A DNA stretch of 64,000 nucleotides from Bacteroidota bacterium (GCA_030706735.1 JAUZNZ010000003.1:150651-214650); one strand, 5' to 3'. Positions 51,368 to 61,554 are shown, numbered from the stretch's first letter. The notes: generated by a model from the sequence alone, not told the origin. Program-made: numbers and translations.

Positions 51368-52579
51368 TTACGATTTTTCAAAATAGCATACGCTGCCGCC
51401 CACCCATTCCCGGTCCTTGTTATAGCGAACGCCGATCATCTTGCCCTTACTGAGACGGGCCAGGTTGATGGCCAGCCGGGGCCTGGGATCCTCATCCTTC
51501 CATAGGTACATCATGCGGATCTCCACCTTGGCCGGAATATCCGGTGTGGGAATAAGTTCAGCATAGCGCACCTTCCGCTGCAGGATCCAATTGGCGGGGT
51601 CCCCCACCTTTTCCAGGTCCGAAGGGGTCACGTCGATCACTACGCCCTGACCGGCAAAAGAGAACAGCGGCTTCAACACGTAGTTTTCAAGATCTTCGGG
51701 GGGTTGCTTGATCTCATTCAAAAAGAAGGTTTGCGGCACGTACGGATGGCGGATGAACGGCAGCGTGTATTTACTGATCCGGTAGAACCAGTTGGGGTGG
51801 GGGACCCATTCCACATCCAACGCATGCCGGATATCGACGGATCCGCGAGCGCCTCCGGCGTCTCTCCCCGAGGCATGCAGTTCATCGAAGATCACTCTGT
51901 TGTAGATCCGCCTGATCTCCGTGCGCTTGCCGGTTCCGGCATGGATATAGTAAAGTTTTTTTCCTTCCTGGATGAGCTCGGTCAGGCATACCGGCTGGAT
52001 GCCCAGGTAATCCTGCGTGCAATAAAAATCGATGCGCGTCTTTTGCTCATTCGGCTTCAATTCAAGCAGGATCACATTTTCCGGAGGCAGGCCCCCCAGG
52101 ATCACCTGCCTGAATTCGGCCAGGTAACTTTCACGGTCAAAGCCACCGAGATATTGGCTGAAATTTTCCGGGATCGTAAAATGCCGGCGCAGCAGATCGG
52201 GATAGTAGACCTGAAAGCCATATAGGCTGGGGAACCCCTGCATTTCGATCAACTGGGGCTCCAGACCGCCTGCCGCGTTCCTGCATACGCCGAAGTCGAA
52301 AACCAGGAGTTGCGGATGCCCTTCTTTCCCGGCTACCCGGTCCGCTGCGGGAATAGAGCGCTCGGTCCACGTTGAAAAATCCGGTTCGAGGATGAGGTCG
52401 ATCATGCGTTCGCAGGTATCGCTCAGCATCAACGCGAATTCCTTCGGCACGAAGACGGGCGTTTCCGCGATCCGGAATTCTATGGCGCCTGGATGAAGGC
52501 TGTGCAGGTCTCTTAAGAATGCCTCGTACCGATCCGTGGAGAAGGCCTCATTGAACGCTTTCCGTAAAGCAGGTACCAT
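51368..52579 (-). CDS. ATP-grasp-like enzyme of unknown function
   Basis: A 403-residue protein, start chosen at 52579 (MVPALRKAFNEAF) because the region before it looks non-conserved; an ATG at 52663 would overlap the amidotransferase by 23 bases. The stretches VFDFGVCRNAAGGLEPQLIE, IQPVCLTELIQEGKKLYYI, NYVLKPLFSFAGQGVVIDV and WILQRKVRYAELIPT resemble the ATP-binding lysines and strands of circularly permuted ATP-grasp ligases such as glutathionylspermidine synthase-like enzymes. This is pattern-based, not certain. Being next to a class I amidotransferase suggests amide or peptide formation. Confidence 0.55.
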   Translation of the reverse strand: MVPALRKAFNEAFSTDRYEAFLRDLHSLHPGAIEFRIAETPVFVPKEFALMLSDTCERMIDLILEPDFSTWTERSIPAADRVAGKEGHPQLLVFDFGVCRNAAGGLEPQLIEMQGFPSLYGFQVYYPDLLRRHFTIPENFSQYLGGFDRESYLAEFRQVILGGLPPENVILLELKPNEQKTRIDFYCTQDYLGIQPVCLTELIQEGKKLYYIHAGTGKRTEIRRIYNRVIFDELHASGRDAGGARGSVDIRHALDVEWVPHPNWFYRISKYTLPFIRHPYVPQTFFLNEIKQPPEDLENYVLKPLFSFAGQGVVIDVTPSDLEKVGDPANWILQRKVRYAELIPTPDIPAKVEIRMMYLWKDEDPRPRLAINLARLSKGKMIGVRYNKDREWVGGSVCYFEKS

Positions 52580-52640
52580 TCCATTCCATGTTTGAGGGAA
52601 GTTACCGATTTTTTGGGTTCGACCGCTGACGTACGCGCAT

Positions 52641-53483
52641 TCAACTGACTGACGTGCGCGCATGCCCGCTCACAACCGGAGCCAGTGCAGCGTCGAGAAA
52701 ATTCGGTATGACATGGGAATAGGTCCACCGGATCTTTTCCGGGTCATCCAGCTGCTCGATCATACTCCGCCATTTCTCTTCCCCGAATTCCGCGACAACC
52801 GTCCTCTTCCTTTCCTCGTTTTGAAGATGGATGCTCATCCCCACCGCATCCGCTTCCGGATGAAATTGGGTCCCGATCATGTTGTCGGAGAACCGGATGG
52901 CCATGACGGCCCTTTCAAGCGGGACGTGCGGCCGCTCCTTCTCGATGGCCAGTACCTGTGCCCCAAGTTGCCGGAGCCGTTCCGCGTCGGGACGAATGAC
53001 CTGGTAATCGCGGCTGTCGACGGCAAAGAACGGATCCCGAAGACCGGAAAATACCGGTTCATTCATGCCCTCCTGCTCGAGATGGATGGGGAATACGCCG
53101 AATGCGGTGGATTTTCTGCGGGTAATGTCCGCCAACTCAAAATAGCGGCAAGCCAGCTGAAAGGAATGGCAGATGAAAAGGACCTGCCTTTTCTCACGCT
53201 CCGCGCCCCGTAACCAGGCGAAATAGGCCGCCTCCCAGGCGCTCGTTTCCGATGCCAGGGGACTGCCGGGGCCTCCGCTGGAAATATATACGTCATAAGA
53301 GAGGTCGGGCACCCTGTGCTCGACGCGGACCTCGTACTCGTCCGTCTCCATCTCCATCTCGTGAATGTCTGCGTATTGCTGCAGGATCTCGCGCAGGCAG
53401 CGCATGCCCTGATTGGGGTGGCCTGCATACAGGTCGAGGATCGCCACCCGAATTGCCCGATGCCGGAGTAGTTGGTTAGTCAT
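52641..53483 (-). CDS. Class I glutamine amidotransferase
   Basis: A 280-residue protein; the ATG at 53483 (MTNQLLRHRAIRVAILDLY) is chosen over an earlier frame overlapping the regulator. The triglutamyl-type GATase domain has the nucleophile in FICHSFQLAC (Cys105) and the HPE motif GTQFHPEADA (His208, Glu210), so glutaminase activity is plausible. The oxyanion region SSGGPGSPLA is also present. It likely hydrolyses glutamine to give ammonia to a partner ligase; the ATP-grasp-like gene 61 bases downstream is the best candidate. Stand-alone GATases of this type can also be hydrolases of other gamma-glutamyl compounds. Confidence 0.9.
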   Translation of the reverse strand: MTNQLLRHRAIRVAILDLYAGHPNQGMRCLREILQQYADIHEMEMETDEYEVRVEHRVPDLSYDVYISSGGPGSPLASETSAWEAAYFAWLRGAEREKRQVLFICHSFQLACRYFELADITRRKSTAFGVFPIHLEQEGMNEPVFSGLRDPFFAVDSRDYQVIRPDAERLRQLGAQVLAIEKERPHVPLERAVMAIRFSDNMIGTQFHPEADAVGMSIHLQNEERKRTVVAEFGEEKWRSMIEQLDDPEKIRWTYSHVIPNFLDAALAPVVSGHARTSVS

Positions 53484-53494
53484 AGGGCACAAAG

Positions 53495-54238
53495 TTACGA
53501 ATTCCATTCAATGATCTGGTAGAAGTCGTCCTTGAAACTGTCCCCGATGGGAATGATCTTTTTCCCGATATAGATCTCGTTTCGGGCGATGGAGTCGATA
53601 TGAGTGAGGGAGACGATGTACGAGCGGTGCACCCGGATAAATTCGTCAGGCGGCAATTTGTGCGAAAAGGACTTCAGGTTGTTCAACGTCAGAATGGGAT
53701 CGGACTTGCCCTTTACATACACCTGGGTATAATCCTTCATCCCCTCGCAGAAGAGAATGTCTTCGAATTTGACCTTGATGATCTTGTACTCCGACTTGAT
53801 AAAGACAAATCGGTTATTGCGGGCATGGTGAATGTAGATGGTCGTAGACAAATGGTCCTTGATCTTATTGATCGTCTCCAGCCAGCGCTCGAAAGATAAT
53901 GGCCGGCTCAAATAACTGAAGACGTCCATTTCGGTCTCTTTTTTTTCCTGATCCTGCTTCCCGGTAATGCAAATGACGATCGGGTAGTACCCCGATTCCT
54001 TCAGGCGGACCAAGATCCGGTTGTCCAGCAGCCGGCTGTCCCAGAAAATGATATCGGCCCGGTACTGGATGACCAGGGGCATGAGATCCGCAGCGGATTC
54101 ACATTTTCCGACAAAATTGAGTGCAGGCGTCTTGGCGATATAGTCCCGGAGCAGGGCGCTCTGCTTGTTATCGTCTTCGGCGACGATGCAGTTCAACAAA
54201 CCGATTGCCGGAAAGCCTTTGCGATGGTGATTGGACAC
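53495..54238 (-). CDS. LytTR-type response regulator
   Basis: A 247-residue regulator. The REC domain (about 15-130) has acidic residues AEDD at 20-23 and Asp67 in DIIFWDSRLL, but the conserved Lys is replaced by Arg in YLSRPLSFERW. The LytTR DNA-binding domain (about 150-245) includes KVKFEDILFCEGMKDYTQVY and FIRVHRSYIVSL. There is no LytS-type kinase next to it. It ends 11 bases before the amidotransferase, so it is probably cotranscribed with it and with the outer-membrane genes upstream. Confidence 0.9.
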   Translation of the reverse strand: MSNHHRKGFPAIGLLNCIVAEDDNKQSALLRDYIAKTPALNFVGKCESAADLMPLVIQYRADIIFWDSRLLDNRILVRLKESGYYPIVICITGKQDQEKKETEMDVFSYLSRPLSFERWLETINKIKDHLSTTIYIHHARNNRFVFIKSEYKIIKVKFEDILFCEGMKDYTQVYVKGKSDPILTLNNLKSFSHKLPPDEFIRVHRSYIVSLTHIDSIARNEIYIGKKIIPIGDSFKDDFYQIIEWNS

Positions 54239-54297
54239 GAATGGAGAATTATGCTGGCACGAATGTAGGGGAAATCGGCCAATTCATCCCGGACAGC

Positions 54298-55590
54298 CTA
54301 GTCGTACTTACGGCCCTTGGTGTACAGGATATTGCCAAAATTGATCGCGAAAGTAATATTGACATATCGTTCCTGTACCAGGTTGACCGCCTGCGTGCCC
54401 CGTTCCCCATATTGCAACACGATGCTGTAGGCCAGCGGGCTCTTGAGCGAATTAACCCCGAAACCGGCAGTAACGCCCATGTCCCGGATAGGCTGGCCAT
54501 AAACCTGCAGGTAAGAAGTGCCATAGTATACCCCGGCCTGGAGATAGCTCAATTCCACCTTGGTATTAAAGACCACTTTCTTTTTGGAGACCTCGAAGCC
54601 GGCTGAAGCCCGCTGGCTGTTAACGAGGGCATAGCCCTTATTTACATAATTGAGTGAGCCCCAATCCTGGTATTTGTAGTCGGCAAGGAAGGTATATTTC
54701 TGATCCTTGGTAAGTGCCACCCCAAACCCATAGGCGAGGGGCATGGGCTGATAACTTCTGGATAGCGTTTCATCAGCAAGGGTGATCGAATCAGGTCCCA
54801 GCACGGTGCGCCGGGTCTCGGCAAAGAGATCCGTGCGCGGCGAGAAAGTGCCCCCCAGCGAATACTGCCATTTTTTCCCCAGGTTCCCGTATAACTGCAG
54901 ACCATAGGTCATATACAGGTTGCTGAGGTTGATATTATTGGTCGTCGAAACCAGGGTCGCCCCGGCAATGCTATTTTGCAGGATCTCCTTCTGGTTAAGC
55001 TGTCCGAATAAATAGCCCGCGTCAACGCCAAGAGAGAGGTGATGGAAGAATTCATAGGCATTCGCCCAATAAACCTTGTTTACGCTCCCATGCCCCTGAT
55101 AAAAGCCATTGGCGATCTGCGTGGTAGTGGCCGTCAGGATGGTAGGCACATTGAATTCATAGTTCTGCGTGCTGAACGGGACCAGCCCGATACTGGTGCC
55201 CCAATGCCTGGCGGCCTTGATGCCTATTGACAGCCTCCTGAATGTGATGTCGCCGGACTGGGTGCTGGACGGATCCACGGGCTGGCCGTAATAGTTGATG
55301 ATGCTGCCCCGGATGCCTAACTCCATGACCAGGTATTGATCGGTCAATGCGCTGAACGAAGCCGGATTATTGTTGATCAGGAATCGGTTGCTGCGATAGG
55401 CCTGTCCCGTATTCGCCAATCCGGTCGTACGGTTGTAATAGCCGTCGTCCAGGTCCCCGACGCCCAGTTGGGAATAGGGTGAAAAATTTCCCTGCGCCAT
55501 AGTCCTTACCGAGGAAAGCACCAGGATGCCGGCCATGATGATCAGCACGTGGATCCGGGGAAAGTCGATATGATGGTTTGGTCGGCTCAT
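54298..55590 (-). CDS. Outer-membrane beta-barrel protein, FadL/OmpP1-like in form
   Basis: A 430-residue protein with signal peptide (RIHVLIIMAGILVLSSVRT, cleavage near MAQ). The early segment SPYSQLGVGDLDDGYYNRTTGLANTG and NNNPASFSAL is like the start of OmpP1/FadL-type proteins, and strands such as YTFLADYKYQDWGSL and YVNITFAINFG end the barrel. In Bacteroidota such genes often sit beside a DUF4270 gene, as here (26-base gap). Substrate unknown. An internal ATG before MAGILVLSS is an alternative start. Confidence 0.8.
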   Translation of the reverse strand: MSRPNHHIDFPRIHVLIIMAGILVLSSVRTMAQGNFSPYSQLGVGDLDDGYYNRTTGLANTGQAYRSNRFLINNNPASFSALTDQYLVMELGIRGSIINYYGQPVDPSSTQSGDITFRRLSIGIKAARHWGTSIGLVPFSTQNYEFNVPTILTATTTQIANGFYQGHGSVNKVYWANAYEFFHHLSLGVDAGYLFGQLNQKEILQNSIAGATLVSTTNNINLSNLYMTYGLQLYGNLGKKWQYSLGGTFSPRTDLFAETRRTVLGPDSITLADETLSRSYQPMPLAYGFGVALTKDQKYTFLADYKYQDWGSLNYVNKGYALVNSQRASAGFEVSKKKVVFNTKVELSYLQAGVYYGTSYLQVYGQPIRDMGVTAGFGVNSLKSPLAYSIVLQYGERGTQAVNLVQERYVNITFAINFGNILYTKGRKYD

Positions 55591-55616
55591 GATACGTACC
55601 GGTTGCTCGTATTTAT

Positions 55617-57005
55617 TTATTGATGAGGGTACAGGGATATATAATACACGATCAGCGTAACCCGCTGCGACACCGGATAGGTGGCGTCGGCCAGCACCGC
55701 CCTGTTAAAGGTCGTTTCGCCGTCCGGGGGAGGCATGCTCAGCACCAGCCCGTTCTGACTGGCAGTCTGGGAACTGTTGACGATCTGGGCCTTCACGAAA
55801 CTGGTGATATCGTAACTATAGACGGTATTCTGCGGATTCAAATAATCGACGACAAGGTTGCCGTTCTGAATGCCTCCCGTGGTGCTGGAGGGCAACGGAG
55901 TGACGATCGAATTATAGAGGTCCGTGACATACAGGTTCAGGTTTGGCGGCAGTCTCCAGGTGGTCGAAAAGCTCCCGGGAACCGGTCTTACGATCAGTTG
56001 GGCCCTCAGAACCCCTATGTAATCGGGCCGTTGTGCAATGGCGTTCAGATTGGGAAAGGTGATCTTAACGTTGCTGCCCGTAATGCTTTGCACGTAGGCA
56101 TTGTTATTCGTCAGCGCAGACGGGGTGGTCGGCGGCGTTTGCAGGTATTGGGTGGGCAGGATCAGGTTCTTCATGGGGCTATTGCTCCGGTCGACCTTGA
56201 TATTATTGAATTGCATCGACTTATTGGTAATGTTGAAGTCGATGAATTTCTGTGACGTATAAGCGGACGCTTCATTATAGTAGATCCGCATGGTCGCGCT
56301 GTCCTTGAATCCATAGATCGCGCCGGTGCTGCCCGGCGCCGGCGAAATGCACAGACCATGGAACCAATTCAGCCAGTTGGTAGGCTTGATGATCGAATCG
56401 GAATTATCCTGGATCATCCGGTAGAGCAATTTGCCCAGGCTATCCGGCATCCTGATCTTGATGGAATCTCCGATGCCCTGGCTGGTATAGGGGATACTTG
56501 GATAAATGAGGGCGCTGCTGCTGCCCCAGGACGTCGGGCTTATCGGAAAGCTCGAATTGCTGAAGACCCCGCGCTGAAAGCTGGATAACTGATAAAGAGA
56601 ACTCACCTGGTTGATCATGAAGGATTGGCGCAGGGTGGTATCTCCATAATAGGGACTGCCTTTCTTATATTGAAGGATCAGCACGATCGAATCGTAAGAG
56701 TCGGAAGGCTGAAGTGCAGGGGGCTGCGGCGGCGGGAGTACCTGCAGGAATGCCCTGGAATTGATATTGCCAAAATAGCTGTCCGTGTAATTCCCCACGA
56801 GCAGATAGCCCGTGCCGGCAGTGGCCGTGGAGTCCAGATAAAGCGTGGACAGGCTTACCAGGCTGGTGTCCACCGCAACGATCGTGGCCCCATTATTATC
56901 GGGGAGGAAATTAGGCCCGAAGTTGAGGATGGGCTGTTTTTGGCAGCTCGCCAGGCCCAGACCGGCCAGTACAATGAAGAAAAACGGGTATATATATTTA
57001 GTCAT
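55617..57005 (-). CDS. DUF4270 lipoprotein
   Basis: A 462-residue protein with lipobox ASC (LAGLGLASCQKQ) after the signal. The start ATG 57005 is used; an extension to 57053 begins with weak sequence. NFGPNFLPDNNGATIVAVDT, GYLLVGNYTDSYFG and SYDSIVLILQYKKG belong to the DUF4270 type, found as surface-exposed or outer-membrane lipoproteins in Bacteroidota. First gene of the minus-strand run leading to the outer-membrane barrel and the regulator. Function unknown; linked to the Kelch/DUF4907 genes across the divergent gap. Confidence 0.85.
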   Translation of the reverse strand: MTKYIYPFFFIVLAGLGLASCQKQPILNFGPNFLPDNNGATIVAVDTSLVSLSTLYLDSTATAGTGYLLVGNYTDSYFGNINSRAFLQVLPPPQPPALQPSDSYDSIVLILQYKKGSPYYGDTTLRQSFMINQVSSLYQLSSFQRGVFSNSSFPISPTSWGSSSALIYPSIPYTSQGIGDSIKIRMPDSLGKLLYRMIQDNSDSIIKPTNWLNWFHGLCISPAPGSTGAIYGFKDSATMRIYYNEASAYTSQKFIDFNITNKSMQFNNIKVDRSNSPMKNLILPTQYLQTPPTTPSALTNNNAYVQSITGSNVKITFPNLNAIAQRPDYIGVLRAQLIVRPVPGSFSTTWRLPPNLNLYVTDLYNSIVTPLPSSTTGGIQNGNLVVDYLNPQNTVYSYDITSFVKAQIVNSSQTASQNGLVLSMPPPDGETTFNRAVLADATYPVSQRVTLIVYYISLYPHQ

Positions 57006-57384
57006 CTCGCAGATAGTCCAATTTAGCCAGTCTTTTTTCAAGAATTTGTGCAATAATAAGGGGCCTAACTGTTACTATTTTGTTAGTATGTATTAGTGAC
57101 AACAATAAAACGACCAACAGACGCTTTTTATATACTAATGGAGGACTGGGGGAGCCTTTGGACAACCCGTTCTCCGGGTGGGTAAAAAAGGGCTTTCTCG
57201 TTCTTTTTCAGGCAAATGTACGGATCGGAAAGTGCGCGGACCGGAGAGAATAGCGAAAAAACGAAGCGCTTGCTTTATTTGTCTATGAAAAAAGCCGGGT
57301 TGTCTATTAATAACCCGTGGAAATACATTTTAACGATTTTGCTAAGGTGACTTCAAATACATTAGCGAAAAATTTCAATAAAAT
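57006..57384. other. Divergent intergenic region between DUF4270 and Kelch genes
   Basis: Holds no ORF. Two small stems are seen, ACCCG/CGGGT near 57165-57180 and CGGGTT/AACCCG near 57297-57318. On the minus strand a TAnnTTTG match (57220-57213) could be the DUF4270 promoter, with a leader of about 200 bases. The plus-strand promoter was not recognised. Confidence 0.35.
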
Positions 57385-58494
57385 ATGAAGCGGATTAATA
57401 CTGCGTTGCTCTTACTGTTGTCGCTGGGAGTCCTATTTTCTTGTTCCAAAGCTAGCCTGGATTACACACAAAACGGAAACTGGGTTTCCCGCGCCATTTT
57501 TAAAGGGGTACCCATGGCCTATGGGGCTTCCTTCGTAGTAGACAATATCGCCTATGTCGGCACGGGGTATAATCCCACCACGCCAAACACACGTTTGGCG
57601 TCCATGTTCAAATACACACCCTCCCCGATCAATACCTCGGCTCCCACAGGATACGATAGCGCCTATGGCGGATGGAGCCAGGTGGCCGATTTTGCAGGAG
57701 GCGGTAGAAGCAATGCCGTAGGTTTTTCAATTGGCGCCCTTGGCTATCTCGGATCCGGAACGCCGGACGGATTTACGCCGCTGAGCGACTTTTATTCCTA
57801 TAATCCCACGGCCAACCAGTGGACGAAGATCGACAACATGGGCACCGGAGGGCAGGTATTTCCCCGCGTGGACGCCGTTTCATTCAGCTTTGACACGACG
57901 GGATATGTGCTTACCGGGACCGACTATAATTATTACTTCGGCGATGTCTGGAAATATAGCCCGGCAACCGGCCATTGGAGCCAGGAGACGGACATGCCCG
58001 GTTCCAAAAGATCCCAGGCCGCGACCTGGATGTACAAGGGCAATGGCTATCTGCTGACCGGCTTCACGCCCGGATCGCAGTGGACGGCCGGTGGAAATGC
58101 CTGTTACGATTTCTGGAAATTCAATCCGGCTACCCACATCTGGACCCGGCTTCGCGATATCTATAATACCAACGCCTCCCAGACCTACGATGACGGATAC
58201 ACGAATATCGTACGCTATCATGCCGCTGCCTTTACGATCCTCGGCACGGCCAGTGGGGACAAAGGGTATATCACGACCGGCGCCAACGGCGTCCCCTATA
58301 ATTATACCTGGGAGTATGATTTCGCTACGGACCTGTGGACGCAAAAAACACCCTACGAGGGATCCGCAAGACAAGGCGCGGTCGGCTTCACCGTCTTGAA
58401 CCGGGGGTTCGTCACCACGGGCATCAGCGGCTCCACGGCCAATGACGACACCCGGGAATTCTTCCCCAACCAGATCTATAATCAGTATGACTAA
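57385..58494 (+). CDS. Kelch-repeat lipoprotein
   Basis: A 369-residue protein with lipobox LFSC (LLLLLSLGVLFSCSK). The rest is Kelch repeats, each with the form YSYNPTANQWTKIDNM, KYSPATGHWSQETDMPG and GYLLTGFT, making a beta-propeller of about 5-6 blades. It is anchored outside the cytoplasm. In Bacteroidota such Kelch lipoproteins are commonly linked to DUF4270 and DUF4907 genes. It overlaps the next gene by 8 bases, so the two are coupled. Confidence 0.88.
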   Translation: MKRINTALLLLLSLGVLFSCSKASLDYTQNGNWVSRAIFKGVPMAYGASFVVDNIAYVGTGYNPTTPNTRLASMFKYTPSPINTSAPTGYDSAYGGWSQVADFAGGGRSNAVGFSIGALGYLGSGTPDGFTPLSDFYSYNPTANQWTKIDNMGTGGQVFPRVDAVSFSFDTTGYVLTGTDYNYYFGDVWKYSPATGHWSQETDMPGSKRSQAATWMYKGNGYLLTGFTPGSQWTAGGNACYDFWKFNPATHIWTRLRDIYNTNASQTYDDGYTNIVRYHAAAFTILGTASGDKGYITTGANGVPYNYTWEYDFATDLWTQKTPYEGSARQGAVGFTVLNRGFVTTGISGSTANDDTREFFPNQIYNQYD

Positions 58495-58873
58495 CGGGAG
58501 ATCCCGCGTCCCAAACCAATGGATCTATACGACACTCATCCTGCTGGCGGCAGCGGCACTGGTCTATGTCAATTTGCACCGTAAGGCCGCGGCGGCTAAG
58601 GACCAGGTACATCTGGAACTCAAACCCATTCAGGTGAATGAAGGATGGGGTTACCTGATCCTCCAGGACGATCACGTGTTCATCCGTCAAACGATCATTC
58701 CGGCCATTCAGGGTGCACATCCCTTCCGGACCCGTGAGGATGCCATGGCCGTCGGTCAAAAAGTCTTTGACCGGTTGTCCGCGGGACAAATGCCCATAGT
58801 GACCGTTGCAGAACTGAAAGCCATGGGCATACGGCCCGATTCGTCACGGCATGATTCCGTTCAAAGAAAATAA
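58487..58873 (+). CDS. DUF4907 membrane-anchored protein
   Basis: A 128-residue protein; the ATG at 58487 overlaps the Kelch stop. One N-terminal membrane helix (WIYTTLILLAAAALVYVNL) is followed by the DUF4907 pattern GWGYLILQDDHVFIRQTIIP, AIQGAHPF, REDAMAVGQKVFDRL and PIVTVAELKAMGI. DUF4907 proteins have no known function but are constant partners of the Kelch lipoproteins. A strong terminator follows 35 bases after the stop. Confidence 0.85.
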   Translation: MTNGRSRVPNQWIYTTLILLAAAALVYVNLHRKAAAAKDQVHLELKPIQVNEGWGYLILQDDHVFIRQTIIPAIQGAHPFRTREDAMAVGQKVFDRLSAGQMPIVTVAELKAMGIRPDSSRHDSVQRK

Positions 58874-58908
58874 ATTTCCTATACCGATACAGCTGACTAT
58901 TTTTACCG

Positions 58909-58929
58909 ACCCCCGGACGTTCCGGGGGT
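58909..58929 (+). terminator. Terminator after the Kelch-DUF4907 pair
   Basis: Arms ACCCCCGGA and TCCGGGGGT enclose CGT and are followed by a T-rich tail (TTATT...). It separates the pair from the M1 peptidase gene 25 bases later. Confidence 0.85.
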
Positions 58930-58953
58930 TTATTAATCATTCATTTTTGAACC

Positions 58954-61554
58954 ATGAGCAAGATCTCAGTCATCCTCCTGTTATTCATCGCGCCGGCAAT
59001 CCAGGGCCTCGCTCAATCGACCGAAGCCGCTCATTTCGACCAGCACGCGGCATTCAACCCTTTTTTCTATCCATCCAACGGCACGGTTTACCGGAGCGCT
59101 GGAGGAGCGCCGGGCGCGAAATACTGGAATAATAAGGCGGATTACCGGATTAACGCTACCCTGGATACGGCCGCGCACGCACTGAGCGGGTCGGTCACGA
59201 TCAGCTATACCAATAACAGCCCCGATGACCTTCCCTTTCTCTGGCTGCAGCTCGATCAGAATATTTATCGCAAAGAGTCGCGCGGCGAATTGACCAGCCC
59301 GGTGACCGGCGGACGCTGGTCCAACAAAACCTTCACCGAAGGAGACGTGCTCCGGTCCGTGACCCTGATCCAAAACGGCCAGTCGGTCCGCGCGGATTAT
59401 CTGGTTAGCGACACGCGCATGCAGATCAGGCTGCCGGAAGCGCTGAAGGCCGGCGGAGGCGCTCTGCAGATAAGGATCGATTATTCGTTCGATATCCCTG
59501 AATATGGTACCGACCGCATGGGACGTCAACTGACCGGCAACGGGTGGATCTATGAAATGGCGCAGTGGTATCCCAGGATGGAAGTGTATGACGATGTGTA
59601 TGGCTGGAACCTGCTTCCCTACCTCGGGGCGGGCGAGTTCTACCTGGAATACGGAAATATCGACTATACGATCACCGCGCCGTCGAATCTCGTGGTGGTC
59701 GGCTCGGGGGAATTGCTGAATCCCTCGGAAGTGCTGACGGCGACGCAGCTATCCCGGTTGGCGAAGGCCAGGACGAGCGATAAGACCGTGTTCATCCGTA
59801 CGCAGGATGAGGTGACGGATCCGGCATCCCATCTGCCGCGCAAGAGCCTGACCTGGCATTTTCACTGCAATCAGACCAGGGATGTGGCCTGGGCGGCATC
59901 CAGGGCCTTTATCTGGGATGCGGCAAGGATCAACCTCCCGAGCGGAAAGAAGGCGCTTGCGCAGTCCGTTTATCCTGTCGAAAGCGCCGGGCGCGCTGCC
60001 TGGGGCCGTTCCACAGAGTTTGTGAAGGGATGTATCGAGCTCTACTCGAAAGAATGGTACGAATACACCTACCCGGTGGCGACCGATGTGGCCGGCAACG
60101 TGAACGGCATGGAATACCCCGGGATCGTGTTCTGTGGCGGAAATAGTCGCGAGGGTCAACTATGGGACGTAGCGAACCACGAGTTCGGACACAACTGGTT
60201 CCCCATGATCGTAGGCTCCAATGAAAGGAAATACGCCTGGATGGATGAAGGTTTCAATACGTTCATCAACGGCGTCGATACCCGGGTCTTTAATAACGGG
60301 GAGTTCGACCAGAAACAGGACCAGCAAAGGCAGGCGAAGTTCCTGTTCAACCCCGGTTCCGAACCGATCCTGACGCAGCCTGACGTCCTGACCGCAAATA
60401 ACCTGGGAACGGCAGCCTATGCCAAACCGGCGCTCGCCCTCGACTTGCTCAGAAAATATGTATTGGGAGAAAAACGGTTCGACTACGCATTCCGGACCTA
60501 CATCAAGCGATGGGCGTTCAAACATCCGACGCCATGGGATTTCTTCCGCACAATGGAAAATGCATCAGGTGAAGACCTCGGCTGGTTCTGGCGCGGCTGG
60601 ATCCTCAATAACTGGAAACTGGATCAAAGTGTCAAAGGCGTCAGGTACGCGAATGGCGATACCGCCAGCGGCGCATTCATCACCCTGGAGAACCTGCAGG
60701 AGATGGCCATGCCCGTCGCACTCGCCATCCAACAGCAAAATGGCCATACGGACACCGTTATCCTCCCGGCCGAAGTTTGGGAGAAAGGATCGCCCTATAC
60801 CTTCCATTTTGCGTCCACCTCCGCCATCAGGTCCGTCGTGATCGATCCGGAGCACGATTTTCCGGACATCGACCCGTCAAATAATACCTGGACCGGCGTA
60901 TCCCCCGTCAAGCCCGTCCCTGCCGGCGTGTCGGCGACCGGGGTCATCGACAATTACCTGAAGGTGATCGGCGGCCGGCCGGCTCTCGAAGCGGTAAAGG
61001 ACATGACGATCGTTTCCGGCGGCGAGGTGCAGGGCCAGCGCGTCGTACAAACGCAGAAATTTGCAAGCCCTGGGACATTCGTCATGGAACTGGCTGCACC
61101 CGATATCAACGTAACGGCGATCAAGCTGCTCGTGAACGGGGACAGCGTAAAGGTCGTGCAGATGGGGCAAACCCCTCCGCTGGACGAGGATACCCGCAAT
61201 GAACTGCGGGACGGCGCCCGGATGTTCCCCGAACTGGCATTTTCCGGAAGCGGTTATAAACTGGATCTGACCAGCATCAGAAATCTTGATGGAAAGGACG
61301 CCTACGAGGTCAAAGTGACGCACGGCGGCACTACCGTCCTGTATTATTACGACATCCACACCGGCTACCGGATCAGAACGGTCCGTACAAACAAGGAGGG
61401 CGCTGCAAATGCTACGGATTATGACGACTACCGCGACGTCAATGGCATCAAAATACCCTATAAGGTTTCCGCAGATGAAGGACAATTCATCCTCTCCCTG
61501 ACGGTACAAAGTGTCAAGCTCAATGGAGGATTGACGGACGCAGACTTCAAATGA
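58954..61554 (+). CDS. M1-family metallopeptidase (exported)
   Basis: An 866-residue secreted peptidase with signal peptide ([20 protein letters not shown]). It has the aminopeptidase-N-like N-terminal domain ([20 protein letters not shown]), the zinc site [20 protein letters not shown] followed by the second Glu in WMDEGFNTF, and a C-terminal part with a further unrecognised domain (about 660-866). The GAMEN-type motif is replaced by NGMEYPG, which is common in this subgroup. Expected activity: aminopeptidase in the periplasm or surface. It ends at a 10-base tandem repeat and converges with the ligase gene. Confidence 0.92.
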   Translation: MSKISVILLLFIAPAIQGLAQSTEAAHFDQHAAFNPFFYPSNGTVYRSAGGAPGAKYWNNKADYRINATLDTAAHALSGSVTISYTNNSPDDLPFLWLQLDQNIYRKESRGELTSPVTGGRWSNKTFTEGDVLRSVTLIQNGQSVRADYLVSDTRMQIRLPEALKAGGGALQIRIDYSFDIPEYGTDRMGRQLTGNGWIYEMAQWYPRMEVYDDVYGWNLLPYLGAGEFYLEYGNIDYTITAPSNLVVVGSGELLNPSEVLTATQLSRLAKARTSDKTVFIRTQDEVTDPASHLPRKSLTWHFHCNQTRDVAWAASRAFIWDAARINLPSGKKALAQSVYPVESAGRAAWGRSTEFVKGCIELYSKEWYEYTYPVATDVAGNVNGMEYPGIVFCGGNSREGQLWDVANHEFGHNWFPMIVGSNERKYAWMDEGFNTFINGVDTRVFNNGEFDQKQDQQRQAKFLFNPGSEPILTQPDVLTANNLGTAAYAKPALALDLLRKYVLGEKRFDYAFRTYIKRWAFKHPTPWDFFRTMENASGEDLGWFWRGWILNNWKLDQSVKGVRYANGDTASGAFITLENLQEMAMPVALAIQQQNGHTDTVILPAEVWEKGSPYTFHFASTSAIRSVVIDPEHDFPDIDPSNNTWTGVSPVKPVPAGVSATGVIDNYLKVIGGRPALEAVKDMTIVSGGEVQGQRVVQTQKFASPGTFVMELAAPDINVTAIKLLVNGDSVKVVQMGQTPPLDEDTRNELRDGARMFPELAFSGSGYKLDLTSIRNLDGKDAYEVKVTHGGTTVLYYYDIHTGYRIRTVRTNKEGAANATDYDDYRDVNGIKIPYKVSADEGQFILSLTVQSVKLNGGLTDADFK

